This document shows, piece by piece, positions 1-11,300 of a stretch of DNA of 64,000 nt (positions are counted from its first letter, which is position 1; every line of letters starts with the position of its first letter). Location: NCBI RefSeq assembly GCF_004114975.1, contig NZ_CP030051.1, forward strand, positions 3,410,001 through 3,474,000, in the 5' to 3' direction. The translations under genes were made by a program, and so were the position numbers. The notes beneath the pieces were generated by a model, which worked only from the letters and a program-made list of their open reading frames with translations, was not told the origin of the DNA and ran no database searches. The DNA is from Bradyrhizobium guangdongense (GTDB taxonomy: Bacteria > Pseudomonadota > Alphaproteobacteria > Rhizobiales > Xanthobacteraceae).

Positions 1-1
1 T

Positions 2-610
2 CGCGCGCTCAAGCTTCATGAGATCGAGCTTCCCGCCATTCGCGCCGCGCGCGAGGAGGCCGGCGCGGATATCGAACTGATGCTCGACGTCAATTGTCCG
101 TGGACGCTCCACGAGGCGCGCCAAAAAGCGGAAGAATTCAAAACGATTGACCTGAAATGGCTCGAGGAGCCGGTCTGGCCCCCGGAGAATTTTGATGGCC
201 TTGCCGCAGTGAGAGCTTCGGGCATCCCGACTGCGGCCGGCGAGAATGTCTATACCTTGATGGACTTCGAGCGCCTATTGGCAGCAAAAGCCGTGGATTT
301 CGTCCAGCCGAGCCCGGCCAAGATGGGAGGTCTCAGCGAGCTCCGCAAAATCTTTCCGCTCGCTGCAGTCCACAACATTCCGGTGATGCTGCACTCGTTC
401 TATGATGGGCCCGGTCTATTGGCGGCCATCCATGCGACGGCAGCGCTGGGAACACCCGACTCCATGATCGAATGGCGCTGGTTCGATTTGGAAGCGACGA
501 TATACGGTGACGCGCTGAGGACGAAAGAGGGCAGGATTGCGGTGCCGCAGGGGCCGGGCCTCGGTCTTGATCCTGATCCCGATGTCATCAAGGCCTACCG
601 CTGGAAATAG
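2..610 (+). CDS. Mandelate racemase/muconate lactonizing (enolase superfamily) enzyme, 5' partial
   Basis: The reading frame is open from the window edge, so the N-terminal capping domain is missing and only the C-terminal barrel (about 200 residues) is seen. Enolase-superfamily members abstract a proton alpha to a carboxylate using a Mg2+ held by three acidic residues. Candidate ligands are the Asp of LMLDVN, the Glu of LEEP and the Glu of AAGEN; the His of MLHSFYDGP sits where the catalytic base often lies. Substrate cannot be assigned; sugar-acid dehydratase or racemase activity is typical. The next gene starts 5 nt after the stop, so the two may be cotranscribed. Confidence 0.85.
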   Translation, partial: RALKLHEIELPAIRAAREEAGADIELMLDVNCPWTLHEARQKAEEFKTIDLKWLEEPVWPPENFDGLAAVRASGIPTAAGENVYTLMDFERLLAAKAVDFVQPSPAKMGGLSELRKIFPLAAVHNIPVMLHSFYDGPGLLAAIHATAALGTPDSMIEWRWFDLEATIYGDALRTKEGRIAVPQGPGLGLDPDPDVIKAYRWK

Positions 611-614
611 CCAT

Positions 615-2411
615 ATGACCGAAGCCTACGAGATCATCGAGCACAGCTATGACGTGGTGATCGTCGGGGCCGGCGGCGCGGGGATGCGGGCGGCGCTGGG
701 CATGGCCGCATCGGGATTGCGCACGGCCTGCGTCACCAAGGTGTTTCCGACCCGAAGCCATACGGTCGCGGCGCAGGGAGGCATGGCCGCTTCGCTCGGC
801 AACATGGGCGATGGCGACAATTGGCGCTTCCACATGTACGATACGGTGAAGGGCTCGGACTGGCTCGGCGACCAGGACGCGATTGAATATATGTGCCGCG
901 AGGCGGTGCCGGCGGTGCTTGAGCTCGAGCATTACGGCGTGCCGTTCTCGCGCACCAGGGGCGGCATGATCTACCAGCGTCCCTTCGGAGGGCAGACCAT
1001 CGGCTTCGGCAAGCAGATGGCGCAGCGCACCTGCGCGGCGGCGGACCGCACCGGCCATGCCATCCTGCACACGCTCTACCAGCAATGCCTGAAGCACAAC
1101 ACAGAGTTCTTCATCGAATATTTTGCGCTCGACCTCTTGATGGATGACGACGGTGTCTGTCGCGGCCTGCTCGCCTGGAATATGGAGGATGGCACGCTGC
1201 ATCGGTTCCGCGCGCATCGGACGGTGCTGGCGACGGGCGGCTATGGCCGCGTCTACTTTTCCTGCACGGCCGCGCACACCTGCACCGGCGACGGCAACGC
1301 CATGGTGTTGCGCGCAGGATTGCCGCTGGAGGACATGGAGTTCACGCAGTTTCATCCAAGCGGCATCTATGGGTCGGGCTGCCTGATCACCGAAGGCGCG
1401 CGCGGCGAGGGCGGCTACTTCACCAATTCGGAAGGCGAGCGCTTCATGGAGCGTTATGCGCCAAGCGCGAAGGATCTGGCGGGACGCGACGTCGTCTGCC
1501 GCGCCATGACCATCGAGATCAACGAGGGACGCGGCTGCGGCCCTCGCAAGGACTACATCGAGCTGCATCTGGAACACCTCGGCGCAGACATCCTGCATGA
1601 GCGCCTGCCCGGCATCAGCGAAACCGCGCGGGTCTTTGCCGGCGTCGACGTGACGCGCCAGCCGATCCCGGTGCTGCCGACGGTCCACTACAACATGGGC
1701 GGGGTGCCGACGAACCTGCATGGCGAGGTCACGACCAAGCACAAGGGTAATGCCGAAACGGTGGTGCCGGGCCTGATGGCCATTGGCGAGGCTGCGTGCG
1801 TGTCCGTGCACGGCGCCAACCGGCTCGGCTCCAACTCGCTGCTCGATATCGTCGTGTTCGGCCGTGCGGCGGCCCTCCGTGCGACCGAAATGCTGCGTCC
1901 GGGCGAAGGTCATCCGCCGGCCCCGCAGGCGGCCACCGACCAGGCGATCGCCCGACTCGACCGCATTCGGTGGTCGAAGGGCAAGACGGGCACAGGCGAC
2001 ATTCGGCTTGCGATGCAACGGACCATGCAGAAGCATTGCGCGGTGTTCCGGACCGGGCCGTTGCTGGACGACGGCGCCCGCGAGCTCGCCAACGTCATGG
2101 CGACGATGCGTGACGACCTTGCGGTGGCCGATCGTTCCATGATGTTCAATTCCGATCTTACCGAGGCGCTCGAGCTTGACAACATGCTGGCGCAAGCCAA
2201 TGTCGGCCTGAGGTCGGCGATAGGCCGGACCGAAAGCCGTGGCGCTCATGCCCGCGAGGATTTTCCAAAACGGGATGACGAGAATTGGCTGAAGCACACG
2301 CTGTCCTGGGTGGACCGGGAAGGGCACGTGCGACTTGACTACCGGCCGGTGCATCTGCAGCCTTTGACCAACGAGGTTGCGACGATCCAGCCCAAGGAGC
2401 GGGTCTACTGA
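615..2411 (+). CDS. Succinate dehydrogenase/fumarate reductase-type flavoprotein (orphan SdhA paralog)
   Basis: A 598-residue FAD protein of the SdhA/FrdA family, which oxidises succinate or reduces fumarate. The N-terminal dinucleotide fold [16 protein letters not shown] is followed by [11 protein letters not shown], in which His49 is the expected covalent flavin attachment site. The dicarboxylate site signature [19 protein letters not shown] is present and the C-terminal domain ends in a normal YRPVH region. The ATG at 615 is preferred over an in-frame upstream GTG-type start at 537, which would overlap the preceding gene. No sdhB, sdhC or sdhD is nearby, so its partner iron-sulfur and membrane subunits must lie elsewhere, or it works as a soluble flavoenzyme. 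A true TCA-cycle SdhA would normally sit in an sdhCDAB cluster. Confidence 0.85.
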   Translation: MTEAYEIIEHSYDVVIVGAGGAGMRAALGMAASGLRTACVTKVFPTRSHTVAAQGGMAASLGNMGDGDNWRFHMYDTVKGSDWLGDQDAIEYMCREAVPAVLELEHYGVPFSRTRGGMIYQRPFGGQTIGFGKQMAQRTCAAADRTGHAILHTLYQQCLKHNTEFFIEYFALDLLMDDDGVCRGLLAWNMEDGTLHRFRAHRTVLATGGYGRVYFSCTAAHTCTGDGNAMVLRAGLPLEDMEFTQFHPSGIYGSGCLITEGARGEGGYFTNSEGERFMERYAPSAKDLAGRDVVCRAMTIEINEGRGCGPRKDYIELHLEHLGADILHERLPGISETARVFAGVDVTRQPIPVLPTVHYNMGGVPTNLHGEVTTKHKGNAETVVPGLMAIGEAACVSVHGANRLGSNSLLDIVVFGRAAALRATEMLRPGEGHPPAPQAATDQAIARLDRIRWSKGKTGTGDIRLAMQRTMQKHCAVFRTGPLLDDGARELANVMATMRDDLAVADRSMMFNSDLTEALELDNMLAQANVGLRSAIGRTESRGAHAREDFPKRDDENWLKHTLSWVDREGHVRLDYRPVHLQPLTNEVATIQPKERVY

Positions 2412-2428
2412 ATGGATGTAGGCATCAA

Positions 2429-2941
2429 ATGACGACAGAACGCGCCGTGCTCGCGGGAGGGTGCTTCTGGGGCATGCAGGACCTGATCCGCAGGCTGCCG
2501 GGCGTGATCTCGACACGCGTCGGCTACACGGGCGGCAGGGTGAAGAATGCCACCTACCGCAATCACGAGGGCCATGCCGAAGCGATCGAGATTACCTTCG
2601 ACCCGGCAAAGACGGATTTCAGGGCCCTGCTGGAATTCTTCTTCCAGATCCACGATCCCTCCACCCTCAATCGCCAGGGCAACGATGTGGGCACGAGCTA
2701 CCGCTCGGCGATCTTCTACACCAACGGCGAGCAGAAGAGGGTCGCTGAGGACACGATCGCGGACGTCGACGCCTCGCAACTCTGGCCCGGCAAGGTGGTC
2801 ACGGAAGTCACGCCTGCCGGTGATTTCTGGGAGGCCGAGCCCGAGCACCAGGATTATCTCGAGCGCTATCCGGACGGCTACACCTGTCATTTCCCGCGCC
2901 CCGGCTGGAAGTTGCCGAAGCGGATGGCCGGCGCGGTCTGA
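2429..2941 (+). CDS. msrA: Peptide-methionine (S)-S-oxide reductase
   Basis: A 170-residue MsrA. It reduces methionine-S-sulfoxide in proteins or as free amino acid, repairing oxidative damage in the cytoplasm. The catalytic GGCFWG motif is at residues 10-15 (Cys12), followed by the conserved VGYTGG and the NHEGHAEAI stretch. Length matches the family. It begins 17 nt after the flavoprotein stop, so cotranscription is likely. No strong ribosome-binding site is seen. Confidence 0.95.
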   Translation: MTTERAVLAGGCFWGMQDLIRRLPGVISTRVGYTGGRVKNATYRNHEGHAEAIEITFDPAKTDFRALLEFFFQIHDPSTLNRQGNDVGTSYRSAIFYTNGEQKRVAEDTIADVDASQLWPGKVVTEVTPAGDFWEAEPEHQDYLERYPDGYTCHFPRPGWKLPKRMAGAV

Positions 2942-2944
2942 CCC

Positions 2945-3595
2945 CTATCGTCCCGGTCTGCGCCGGTCCGGCTTGAGCGCATCGGCCATCCGGACCAGTT
3001 CGGCATAGGTGCGCGCGCCCATCTTGTGCATGGCCGCGCCGCGATGGATCTTGACGGTGATCTCGCTGATGCCGAGATCACCGGCGACCTGCTTGTTCAT
3101 CTTGCCGGCCGTGACGTGCAGCATCACTTCCTGTTCGCGTGGCGACAGGGTCTCGAAGCGCTGTCTCAATTGCGTGGCGTCGTTCTCGACCGTTCGCCGT
3201 TGCCGATCGCGCTCGATGGCTGCCATCACGGCGTCGAGCATGTCCTGATCGCGAAACGGCTTTGGCAGGAAATCGACCGCGCCGTGCTTCATGGCGTGGA
3301 CCGACATTGGAATGTCGCCGAACCCGGTCATCATCACGACAGGAATGCCGACGCCGATCTGGACCAGCCGGCCCTGGAACTCCAGGCCGTTCATGTCGGG
3401 CAGCCTGACGTCGAGAACGATGCAGCCCGGCCTGTCCGAGAGATTTGTCGAAAGAAAGTCCTCTGCGGTGGCATAGGTCTGGCTCTGTAGCCCGACTGAG
3501 TCAAAGAGGCCTGCCAGCGCATCGCGCATGGATGCGTCATCGTCGACGACGTACACGAGGGGCTTTTCTGGTTTTTCGTTCGCCGCGGACCGCAT
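2945..3595 (-). CDS. FixJ-family response regulator (receiver + LuxR-type HTH)
   Basis: A 216-residue two-domain regulator. The receiver has the acidic triad VDDD, the phosphoacceptor Asp62 in VLDVRLPDMNG, a Thr in MMTGFGD and the Lys of LPKPF. The C-terminal LuxR/FixJ HTH begins LSPREQEVMLHV and contains GISEITVKIHR. The start at 3595 is chosen because the upstream in-frame extension to 3688 has no receiver character. It is convergent with msrA, only 3 nt away. A histidine kinase gene lies upstream on the same strand and could be its partner, though a 136-nt gap separates them. Confidence 0.9.
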   Translation of the reverse strand: MRSAANEKPEKPLVYVVDDDASMRDALAGLFDSVGLQSQTYATAEDFLSTNLSDRPGCIVLDVRLPDMNGLEFQGRLVQIGVGIPVVMMTGFGDIPMSVHAMKHGAVDFLPKPFRDQDMLDAVMAAIERDRQRRTVENDATQLRQRFETLSPREQEVMLHVTAGKMNKQVAGDLGISEITVKIHRGAAMHKMGARTYAELVRMADALKPDRRRPGR

Positions 3596-3731
3596 TGCCT
3601 TCGGACACACCGTATTTTTGCGGGCATGTCTAACATGAACGGCGGCGGGCCGGGGATCACACCTATGTATAGGTATGGCGGAGGCCACCAGCGGGCTGCC
3701 CCCGAAAGTTCAATGACAGCGGCACCTTAGG

Positions 3732-4463
3732 TCAGGCCGCGGGTGCATAGATCGAGAACAGCGATCCTTCTCCAACGACGGAACGAACCTCGATCCGGTG
3801 GCCGAGCGCTTCGAGCGCGCGGCGGACGATTGAGAGCCCGATGCCGAGACCGTGGCCGCGCTCGGGCGCGAGCCGTGTGAAGGACTCGAAGATTCGCGGC
3901 AGTTGGCTCTCGGGAATGCCGATGCCCGTGTCATAGACATCGATCCTGATCTCCGCTCCCTTGCGGCGGCAACCGATCAGGATACGGCCTCCTGGCTCCG
4001 TATATTTGATCGCGTTGGTCAGGAGATTGCCGAGGATGCAGCCCAGCAGGATCGGGTTGCTCGTGACACAGGCATTCGTCGAGATCGCCCGAACGGCGAT
4101 CCCCCTTTGAAGCGCGGCATCCTCGTTTTCGTGCCTTAGCCGCCAGAAGAGCGCTCCAAGGTTGAGCGCGGATACCTCGAGCCCATTGGTACGCTCGGCG
4201 AGATAAAAGGCGTCCACCAGGCTATTGAGCTGCTCGGTCAGTTTCGTGACGGCGCGCTCGCCGCGGTCGATCCATGCCTGGTGCGGGACGTCATCGAGTC
4301 GCGAACGCAGCAGCGCGTAGGTGCCCTGGATAATGTGCAGCGACGACCGGAGGTCGTGTCCCATCATGCCCACCAGCGTCGTCTGCAACTCGACGCCAGC
4401 AAGCGTTTGCAGGTTTTGACCTTGTCTGGCCGGTGCGGCCGCGAAGCTGTCGATCGTTCTCAT
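3732..4463 (-). CDS. Soluble sensor histidine kinase (HisKA + HATPase)
   Basis: A 243-residue kinase with essentially no sensor domain. The H-box GMMGHDLRSS places the phosphoacceptor at His36. The ATPase domain has the N-box NLLTNAIKYT, G1 DTGIGIP, the F-box FESF and G2 GHGLGIGLSIV, so it should be active. No membrane segment is visible, suggesting a cytoplasmic kinase taking input through protein partners or its short N-terminus. The ATG at 4463 is preferred over the in-frame start at 4505. It may act with the FixJ-like regulator downstream on the same strand. Confidence 0.88.
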   Translation of the reverse strand: MRTIDSFAAAPARQGQNLQTLAGVELQTTLVGMMGHDLRSSLHIIQGTYALLRSRLDDVPHQAWIDRGERAVTKLTEQLNSLVDAFYLAERTNGLEVSALNLGALFWRLRHENEDAALQRGIAVRAISTNACVTSNPILLGCILGNLLTNAIKYTEPGGRILIGCRRKGAEIRIDVYDTGIGIPESQLPRIFESFTRLAPERGHGLGIGLSIVRRALEALGHRIEVRSVVGEGSLFSIYAPAA

Positions 4464-4916
4464 GGGTACCCCCAATGTTGCTGGATCTTGCCACGACGCC
4501 ACCAAGCGCCTGCCGGAGAGGAATTGCCATCCTACGTTCCGGTGTCGTCATCAACCGATCGTATGATCGTGGCGTCCCACCGGTGCGCCCCGCAATGACG
4601 CTCCCGTGTGATGCATCCAACGCCAGTGTTTGATTCATCCGATCCGAGCGTCGGCGCAGTATCGCCTCATGCAGGCAGGCCGCGAGATGGTCTCCCCGAA
4701 TGGAAAGTCGGCCGCATGCCGTTCAACGTGGATTCTTCGGCGGACTTCCAATTATACCTGCCGCTCGGGGACGGATTGGACGTTCGCCAAATTCTCAGCC
4801 TGCCTGCCAGGCTAAACGCGACCTATAACACTCATGTATAATTCCTGGGCAGGAAGGGCAGGTGCAAGAGTGGGTGTTCCCCGGCTCATGTGTTCAGTTC
4901 GGGGCAAGGATATTGA
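4464..4916. other. Intergenic region between divergent signalling genes
   Basis: About 450 nt between the leftward kinase and the rightward receiver gene. Short open frames occur on the plus strand (for example from 4608) but have no recognisable domain or convincing ribosome-binding site. It probably holds two divergent promoters; no specific operator was recognised. Confidence 0.5.
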
Positions 4917-5285
4917 GTGCCTATGGATCTCGAAATCGCGGTCATCGACGATGACGACTCGTTCCGAGTGGCACTCGTGGAATCGCTGTCTTCGCTGGGA
5001 TATCAGGCCGACGGATATTCCTCTGCCGAAGACTATATTGGCAGGGTAGGCGGCAAGTTATTCAGTTGCGTCGTCACGGACATTCATATGCCCGGAATGA
5101 GCGGACTGGATTTGATGCAGCGCCTGTTCGCCGAAGGCTCGACAACCCCCGTCGTGTTGATCACGGCACGTTCCGATACCAATCTTGAGGCGAAGGCGGC
5201 GGCGGCGGGGGCGGTCTGCCTGCTCAGAAAGCCATTCGAGATAAACGACCTGATCGGCTGCATCGAAGGCGCTGTAAGCGACTGA
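4917..5285 (+). CDS. Single-domain response regulator (CheY-like receiver)
   Basis: A 122-residue stand-alone receiver with the acidic pocket IDDDD, phosphoacceptor Asp55 in VVTDIHMPGMSG, Thr in LITAR and the Lys in LLRKPFE. There is no output domain. The GTG start at 4917 is favoured because an AAGGA box (4906-4910) lies 6 nt upstream; the ATG at 4923 would be spaced 12 nt. It precedes the giant sensor kinase on the same strand by about 80 nt, so it may be that kinase's phosphoacceptor, for example in a phosphorelay. Confidence 0.9.
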   Translation: MPMDLEIAVIDDDDSFRVALVESLSSLGYQADGYSSAEDYIGRVGGKLFSCVVTDIHMPGMSGLDLMQRLFAEGSTTPVVLITARSDTNLEAKAAAAGAVCLLRKPFEINDLIGCIEGAVSD

Positions 5286-5365
5286 GCGTTGCCGATCGTT
5301 CAATTTCGAGGATACGCGAACTGGCTATATGACACGCTTTAGCTGCCTGCAGATGCGTAGCGCGC

Positions 5366-8300
5366 TTGCCAAAGCTTTCTGAACTTGCTGCAGACGCTGT
5401 CAAAAAAGCAAAATACTCACGAGCGAGCGATAAGGTGCGGTTCAACGCGGCGGAAGCCAGCGATCCAGGCCAGGAGTGGTCGGAAGGTGTTGTCGCGTTG
5501 CGCAGGATTCGGCGCAACGCGAGCAATGATGCTACAGGCGCTCCGGTCACCGTGCTCGCGGCTTGTGAGCCTCCGGCCTCAGATGGCCCGAACGGGCTTG
5601 CTCATGAATACGGGCTGGCCGAATATCTCGATCGGGAATGGGCGCTCATGCCGCTGGAACTCGTGCAGGAGCCCGACCGGACATGTCTGACGTTCGAGGA
5701 TCCCGGCGGTGAACTGCTCAGCCCGTTGCTGGGCGCGCCTATGGGCATCGAGGCGTTCCTTCACCTCGCGATCGACATCACCGCCGCTGTCGGCAAGATG
5801 CATCAGCGGGGTCTGGTCCACAGGGACATCAAGCCCGGCAATGTTCTGGTGAACAGCAGCGACGGCGCGGTGCGGCTCACAGGCTTTGGAATTGCATCGC
5901 GCATTCCGCGCGAACGACAGCCTCCAGACCCCCCGCAGTTCATCGCCGGCACGCTTGCCTATATGGCCCCGGAGCAAACGGGCAGGATGAACCGGTCGAT
6001 CGACTCACGCAGCGACCTCTATTCGCTGGGCGTGACGTTCTACCAGATGCTGACGGGAAGTCTGCCCTTCGACGCCGTCGACGCGATGGAATGGATCCAT
6101 TGCCACATTGCGCGCCGCGCTGATCCGCCCGATGTGCGCGTCAGCGGAATTCCGCAAGTTCTTTCGTCCGTCGTGATGAAGCTTCTCGCGAAGACCGCGG
6201 AGGAACGCTACCAAACCGCGCGAGGCGCCGAGGCCGACTTGCGGCGTTGTCTCGCCGAATGGCAGCTCAACGGATTGATCGAGCCTTTCGTGCTCGCCGC
6301 GCACGACGCGTCAGACCAGTTGCTGATTCCAGAGCAGCTCTACGGCCGGGAGCGGGAAATCGAAGCTTTGCTCGCTGCCTTTGATCGGGTGGTGGCGCAG
6401 GGCAAGCCTGAGCTCGTCTTGATATCCGGCTATTCCGGGGTCGGCAAATCGTCGGTGGTGAACGAGCTGCACAAGGTCCTCGTGCCGCCGCGCGGGCTGT
6501 TCGCCGGCGGCAAATTCGACCAATACAAGCGTGACATTCCCTATGCGACCCTGGCCCAGGCCTTCCAGCGTCTCGTCCGCCTGATTTTGGCAAGGAGCGA
6601 GGGCGAACTCGGTCGGTGGCGCGAAGCCTTGGTCCGGGCGATCGAGCCCCATGGCGGTCTGGTCGTCGATCTCGTTCCGGAGTTGAAGTACATCATCGGC
6701 GAACAGGAGCCGGCGCCCGAGTTGCCGGCGGCCGACGCCCCGCGTCGCTTCCAGTTATTGCTTCGGCGCTTTATCGATGTCTTCGCTCGTCCCGAGCATC
6801 CGCTCGCCTTGTTTCTCGACGACCTGCAATGGCTCGACGCGGCGACGCTGGATCTGCTTGAGGATCTCCTCACGCAGGGCGGCATATCGCACCTGCTTCT
6901 CATCGGAGCCTATCGTGACAACGAAGTCGATGCATCTCATCCGCTGATGCGGAAGCTCGCGTCGATCAAGGCGGCAGGCCGGTCGCCCGTCCAGGAGATC
7001 AAGCTGGGAGCGCTCAACGCAAAGGACGTGTCGCGGCTTATTGCGGATGCGCTGCATTCTGGGACGGATCGAGTCCGGGACTTGGCGCAGCTCACTTTGC
7101 AAAAGACCGACGGCAATCCCTTTTTCATCAATCAGTTTCTGTCGGCGTTGAGAATTGAAGGCCTGATCGCATTCGATTCCGCAAGCTCGCGCTGGTCGTG
7201 GGACCTCGAGCTTATCCATGCGAAGGGCTACACCGACAATGTCGCCGACCTGATGATCGGAAAACTCGCCCGGCTTCCTGATGCAACCCAGCGGGCGCTG
7301 CAACATCTGGCCTGTCTAGGCAATATCGCGACCGCCGAGATGCTGGCCAGGGTTCACGACACCACCGAGCAGGACCTGCACGCCGCGCTTGTCGAAGCGC
7401 GCCGCCAGGAGTTGGTCGATGTTCTCGAGGGCTCTTACCGCTTCGTGCATGATCGCGTCCAGGAAGCTGCCTATGCGTTGATCCCGACCGAACAGCGCGC
7501 GACTGTGCACTTGCGGATCGGCAGGGCCCTCGTCGCGCATACACCACCGGACAAGCTGGACGAAGAGATTTTCGGGATCGTCAACCAGCTTAATCGTGCA
7601 AAGTCCCTGCTCGCAGCGCCGGAAGAGCGCGAGCAACTGGCCGAGTTCAATCTCATTGCCGGCAAGCGTGCCCGTGCCTCGTCCGCCCACGTTTCCGCAT
7701 TGCATTATCTGACCACTGGAGCCGCCTTATTCACGGAGGATGACTGGAGTCGGCTTCGTGAACTCAGGTTTGCCCTCGAACTCAACAGGGCGCATTGCGA
7801 GTTCGCGTCCGGAGCCATCGCGGATGCCGAACAGCGCCTGCACGGCCTTGCCGTTCGCGCGGCCACAGCCGGAGAGCTGGCCGCGGTGGCCTGTCTCCAG
7901 GTCGATCTTTACCAGGGCGTTGGTCGCACCGACGAGGCTCTCGCCGTCGGATTGCGTTCGCTGCGTCAACTCGGCTTCGAATTTCCTGAGGATCCAACGG
8001 AAGAGGATGCTCAACGCGCCTATGACGACATCTGGGTTCGCTTGGGCGACCGTGCGATTGAGGATCTCGTCGACCTGCCGCGCATGAGCGACCCGGAGTC
8101 GTTGGCTGCTCTAGAGCTTCTGAACAGCATCGTGGTCCCCTCGAAGTTCTATGGCTCCCGTCATCTGTTCGCCGTGGTCCTTTGTGCGGCGGTCAGTCTG
8201 GGACTTGAGCAAGGTCACGGTGGTGCGTCCTGCTTCGCCTACGTGCAGCTGGGCTCCTTGGCAACCTATCTCGGGCATTTCGATGCCGGTTACCGCTTCG

Positions 8301-11300
8301 GACGGTTGGCATGCGAGTTGGTCGAGCAACCGGGATGGCAGAGCTTTCAAGCCAGGACATTCCAGACGTTTGGCATCGTCATGCCCTGGACGAAGCCGGT
8401 GCGAAGCGCGCGCGAATTCCTGGTACGTGGCTTCGATCTTGCTAGCCGATTCGGCGAAATAAGCTACGCGGCCTATTCCTGTAACCAGCTCAGCACCAAC
8501 TATTTCGTGGCGGGAGACCCGTTGATCGAGGGACAGGAGCAGGCCGAGCATGGTCTTGCCTTTGTCCGGAGGGTCGGCTCCCGGACGGTCGAAGCCTCGC
8601 TTCTGGGGCAACTCGGCGTCATCCGCTGCCTGCGCGGGTTGACGACACGCTTTGGCGCTTTCGACGACGCTGAGTTCCGCGAAGCTGATCTTGAGCGCGA
8701 GCTTGCCGGCAATCCGGCGTTGGCGCTCTCGGAATGCTGGTACTACATCCGCAAGCTGCAGGCTCGCTACTTCGCGGGCGAATATCTGGATGGCTTGCAG
8801 GCAGCCCTCAAGGCGCAACCGATGGTCAGCAGCGCCCTGCCTCTGTTCGAGTTCATCGAATATCACTTCTACGGTGCGCTCTGCTGCGCGGCGGTGTACG
8901 ACACTGCCTCGCCCGAGGACCGCATGTCTCATCGCGCGCGACTGAGCGAGCACCTGGGGAAACTCGAGATCTGGGCTCTTCATTGCCCTGAGAATTTTGC
9001 CGATCGGGCAGCGCTCGTTGAGGCCGAGGTGGCCCGGATCGAGGGGCGCGCCGGCGATGCCGAGCGCCTGTATCAAAAGGCCATCCGTTCGGCGCGCGCG
9101 AGCGGCTTCGTCCACAACGAGGCCATCGCTTACGAGGTGGCGGCGCGTCATTATGCGGCGCGCGGCGTCGACGATATATCGGATATGTATCTTCAGCGAG
9201 CCCGAGAGTGTTATCGGCGCTGGGGTGCCGACGGCAAGGTGCGGCGGCTCGATCGGCTTTTTCCTCATCTGGCTGCTTCGAACGCACAGCATTCCGCCGC
9301 AATGGTTGGCTCCTCGGTTCAACACCTCGATGTCACGAGCGTCGTAAAAGCCTCCCAGGCTTTGTCGAGCGAGATCGAGCTGCCGAAGCTGATCGAGCAA
9401 CTCATGACAATCGCGATCCAGAACGCAGGCGCGGACCGTGGGCTCTTGATATTGCCGTCAGACGACGAATACCTGATCCGGGCCGAGGCGCGAGCGAGCG
9501 GAGATCAGATCGAGGTTGCCCTGTGCCATGATCCGATGACGCCGACCGCATGTCCGGAATCGCTGGTTCGCTATGTCGTCCGGACTCAGGAAAGCGTGAT
9601 TCTCGACGATGCCTCCAAGCCAAGTCTGTTCTCGGGAGACGAGTATCTGCGCGACCGACGGCCGAAGTCGATCCTCTGTTTGCCGTTGATGAAGCAGCGA
9701 GAGTTAGCCGGAATCCTCCTGCTTGAGAACACGCTGACTTCGCATGTGTTCGCACCGAATCGAATGACGGTTTTGGAGCTGCTCGCGGCACAGGCCGCCA
9801 TTTCGCTGGAGAACACGCGCCTCTATGGCGATCTCGCGCGGGCGGTCGAGCGCAGGAAGCAGGCAGACGTCTACCTGGCAGGAGAGAAACACGTCCTGGA
9901 GATGATGGCCACGAGCTGCCCTCTTCGAGACGTGCTCGCCGCGTTATGCCGATTCTTTGAAGATGCCGCGCCGGATTGCCACTGTGGCATTTATCCGATC
10001 GACAACCGCAGCAAGGCCTTCGAGTTCGGTGTCGCACCCTCGCTCCCGGTCAGCTACACCAATCCGATCGAGGGGACGCCGATTGCCGAGGATGACTCTC
10101 CACGCGGCCGATCAATCGCCGAAAAGATCCAGGTGATCACGGAGGATATCGGATCAGACCCTCGCTGGGCACACGCTCCCTGTCGAGCCCATGTTCTTGG
10201 GCACGGCCTGAGATCGGTTTGGAGCACGCCGATCTGCTCAAGGGAGGGAACGGTTATCGGCACCGTCTGCGTCTACCGGGAAAAGGCGTCCAGCCCGTCC
10301 TTGTATCACCAGGAGGTCATCGCACATGTTGTGCACCTTGCCAGCATAGCGATCGAGCGATCTCAGGCCGAGGCGGTGCTAAGGCGCGATGAATTTTATC
10401 TCACGGAGGGCCAAAGGATTGGCCTTACGGGCACGTTTGCATGGGACGTGACAACGGATGAGGTGACGTTCTCCGATCAGCTCAAGCGTATATTCGAATT
10501 TGACTCGGATACTGTGGTGACCATTCCGCGACTTCGAGAGCGCATCCATCCCGATGATCTCCGATCGTCAGGCGTATACCTGCAGGAGGTTCAGGCCGGC
10601 AGCGACAGTCCGGACTATGAATTGCGGCTGCGAATGCCGGATGATCGGATCAAGTATTTATCGGTCTGCGCGCGCATGGTGAGGCACGAAGACGGTCAGG
10701 TGGAATGCCTTGGTGCCATCCAGGATATTACACGGCGTCGCCTCGCGGAAAATGCGCGGGACAACATTCGATCCGAGTTGGCGCATGTAAGCAGAGTCGT
10801 CAGCCTTGGTGCTCTGACGGCGTCAATCGCCCACGAAGTGAACCAGCCGCTCGCGTCAATCGTAACAAGCAGTGAGACAGCGCTACGTTGGCTGAATCGG
10901 CCGGAACCTGACTTCGGGAAGGTGGAATCGGTTCTCAGGCGCGTGGTGAGCGATGCGCGGCGCGCGGCCGACATCATCAATCGCATCCGCACAATGGCTG
11001 GCAAGGGTGTAACGAAGAGGTCGGAAACCACCCTTGCCGAAATCATTTTGGAATGCATGGCATTGTTGCACCACGAGTTCCAATCAAGGCAGGTGTCAAT
11101 TTCGCTCGATTTGGACCCTAGCGTGCCGAAGGTCATGGTCGATCGCACGCAGTTGCAGCAAGTCGTCGTAAATTTGGTCATCAACGCGGCGCATGCCGTG
11201 TCGAATGCAGGGACAGCGGAGCGAAACGTCGCGATCCGAACGCGGAATATCGACCCGGGTAAGGTATGCTGCATTGTGGAAGATAGCGGTCCTGGCATCG

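Noticed and set aside
588..2516. A 642-codon open frame on the minus strand opposite the SdhA-type gene
   Set aside because: It is the antisense of a clear flavoprotein gene in high-GC DNA and has no recognisable domain.
4608..4841. A 77-codon plus-strand frame in the intergenic region
   Set aside because: No ribosome-binding site, no recognisable family and a composition like the surrounding noncoding DNA.
8111..9400. A 429-codon minus-strand frame inside the giant kinase gene
   Set aside because: Antisense shadow of the helical-repeat region; no domain and no start signal.
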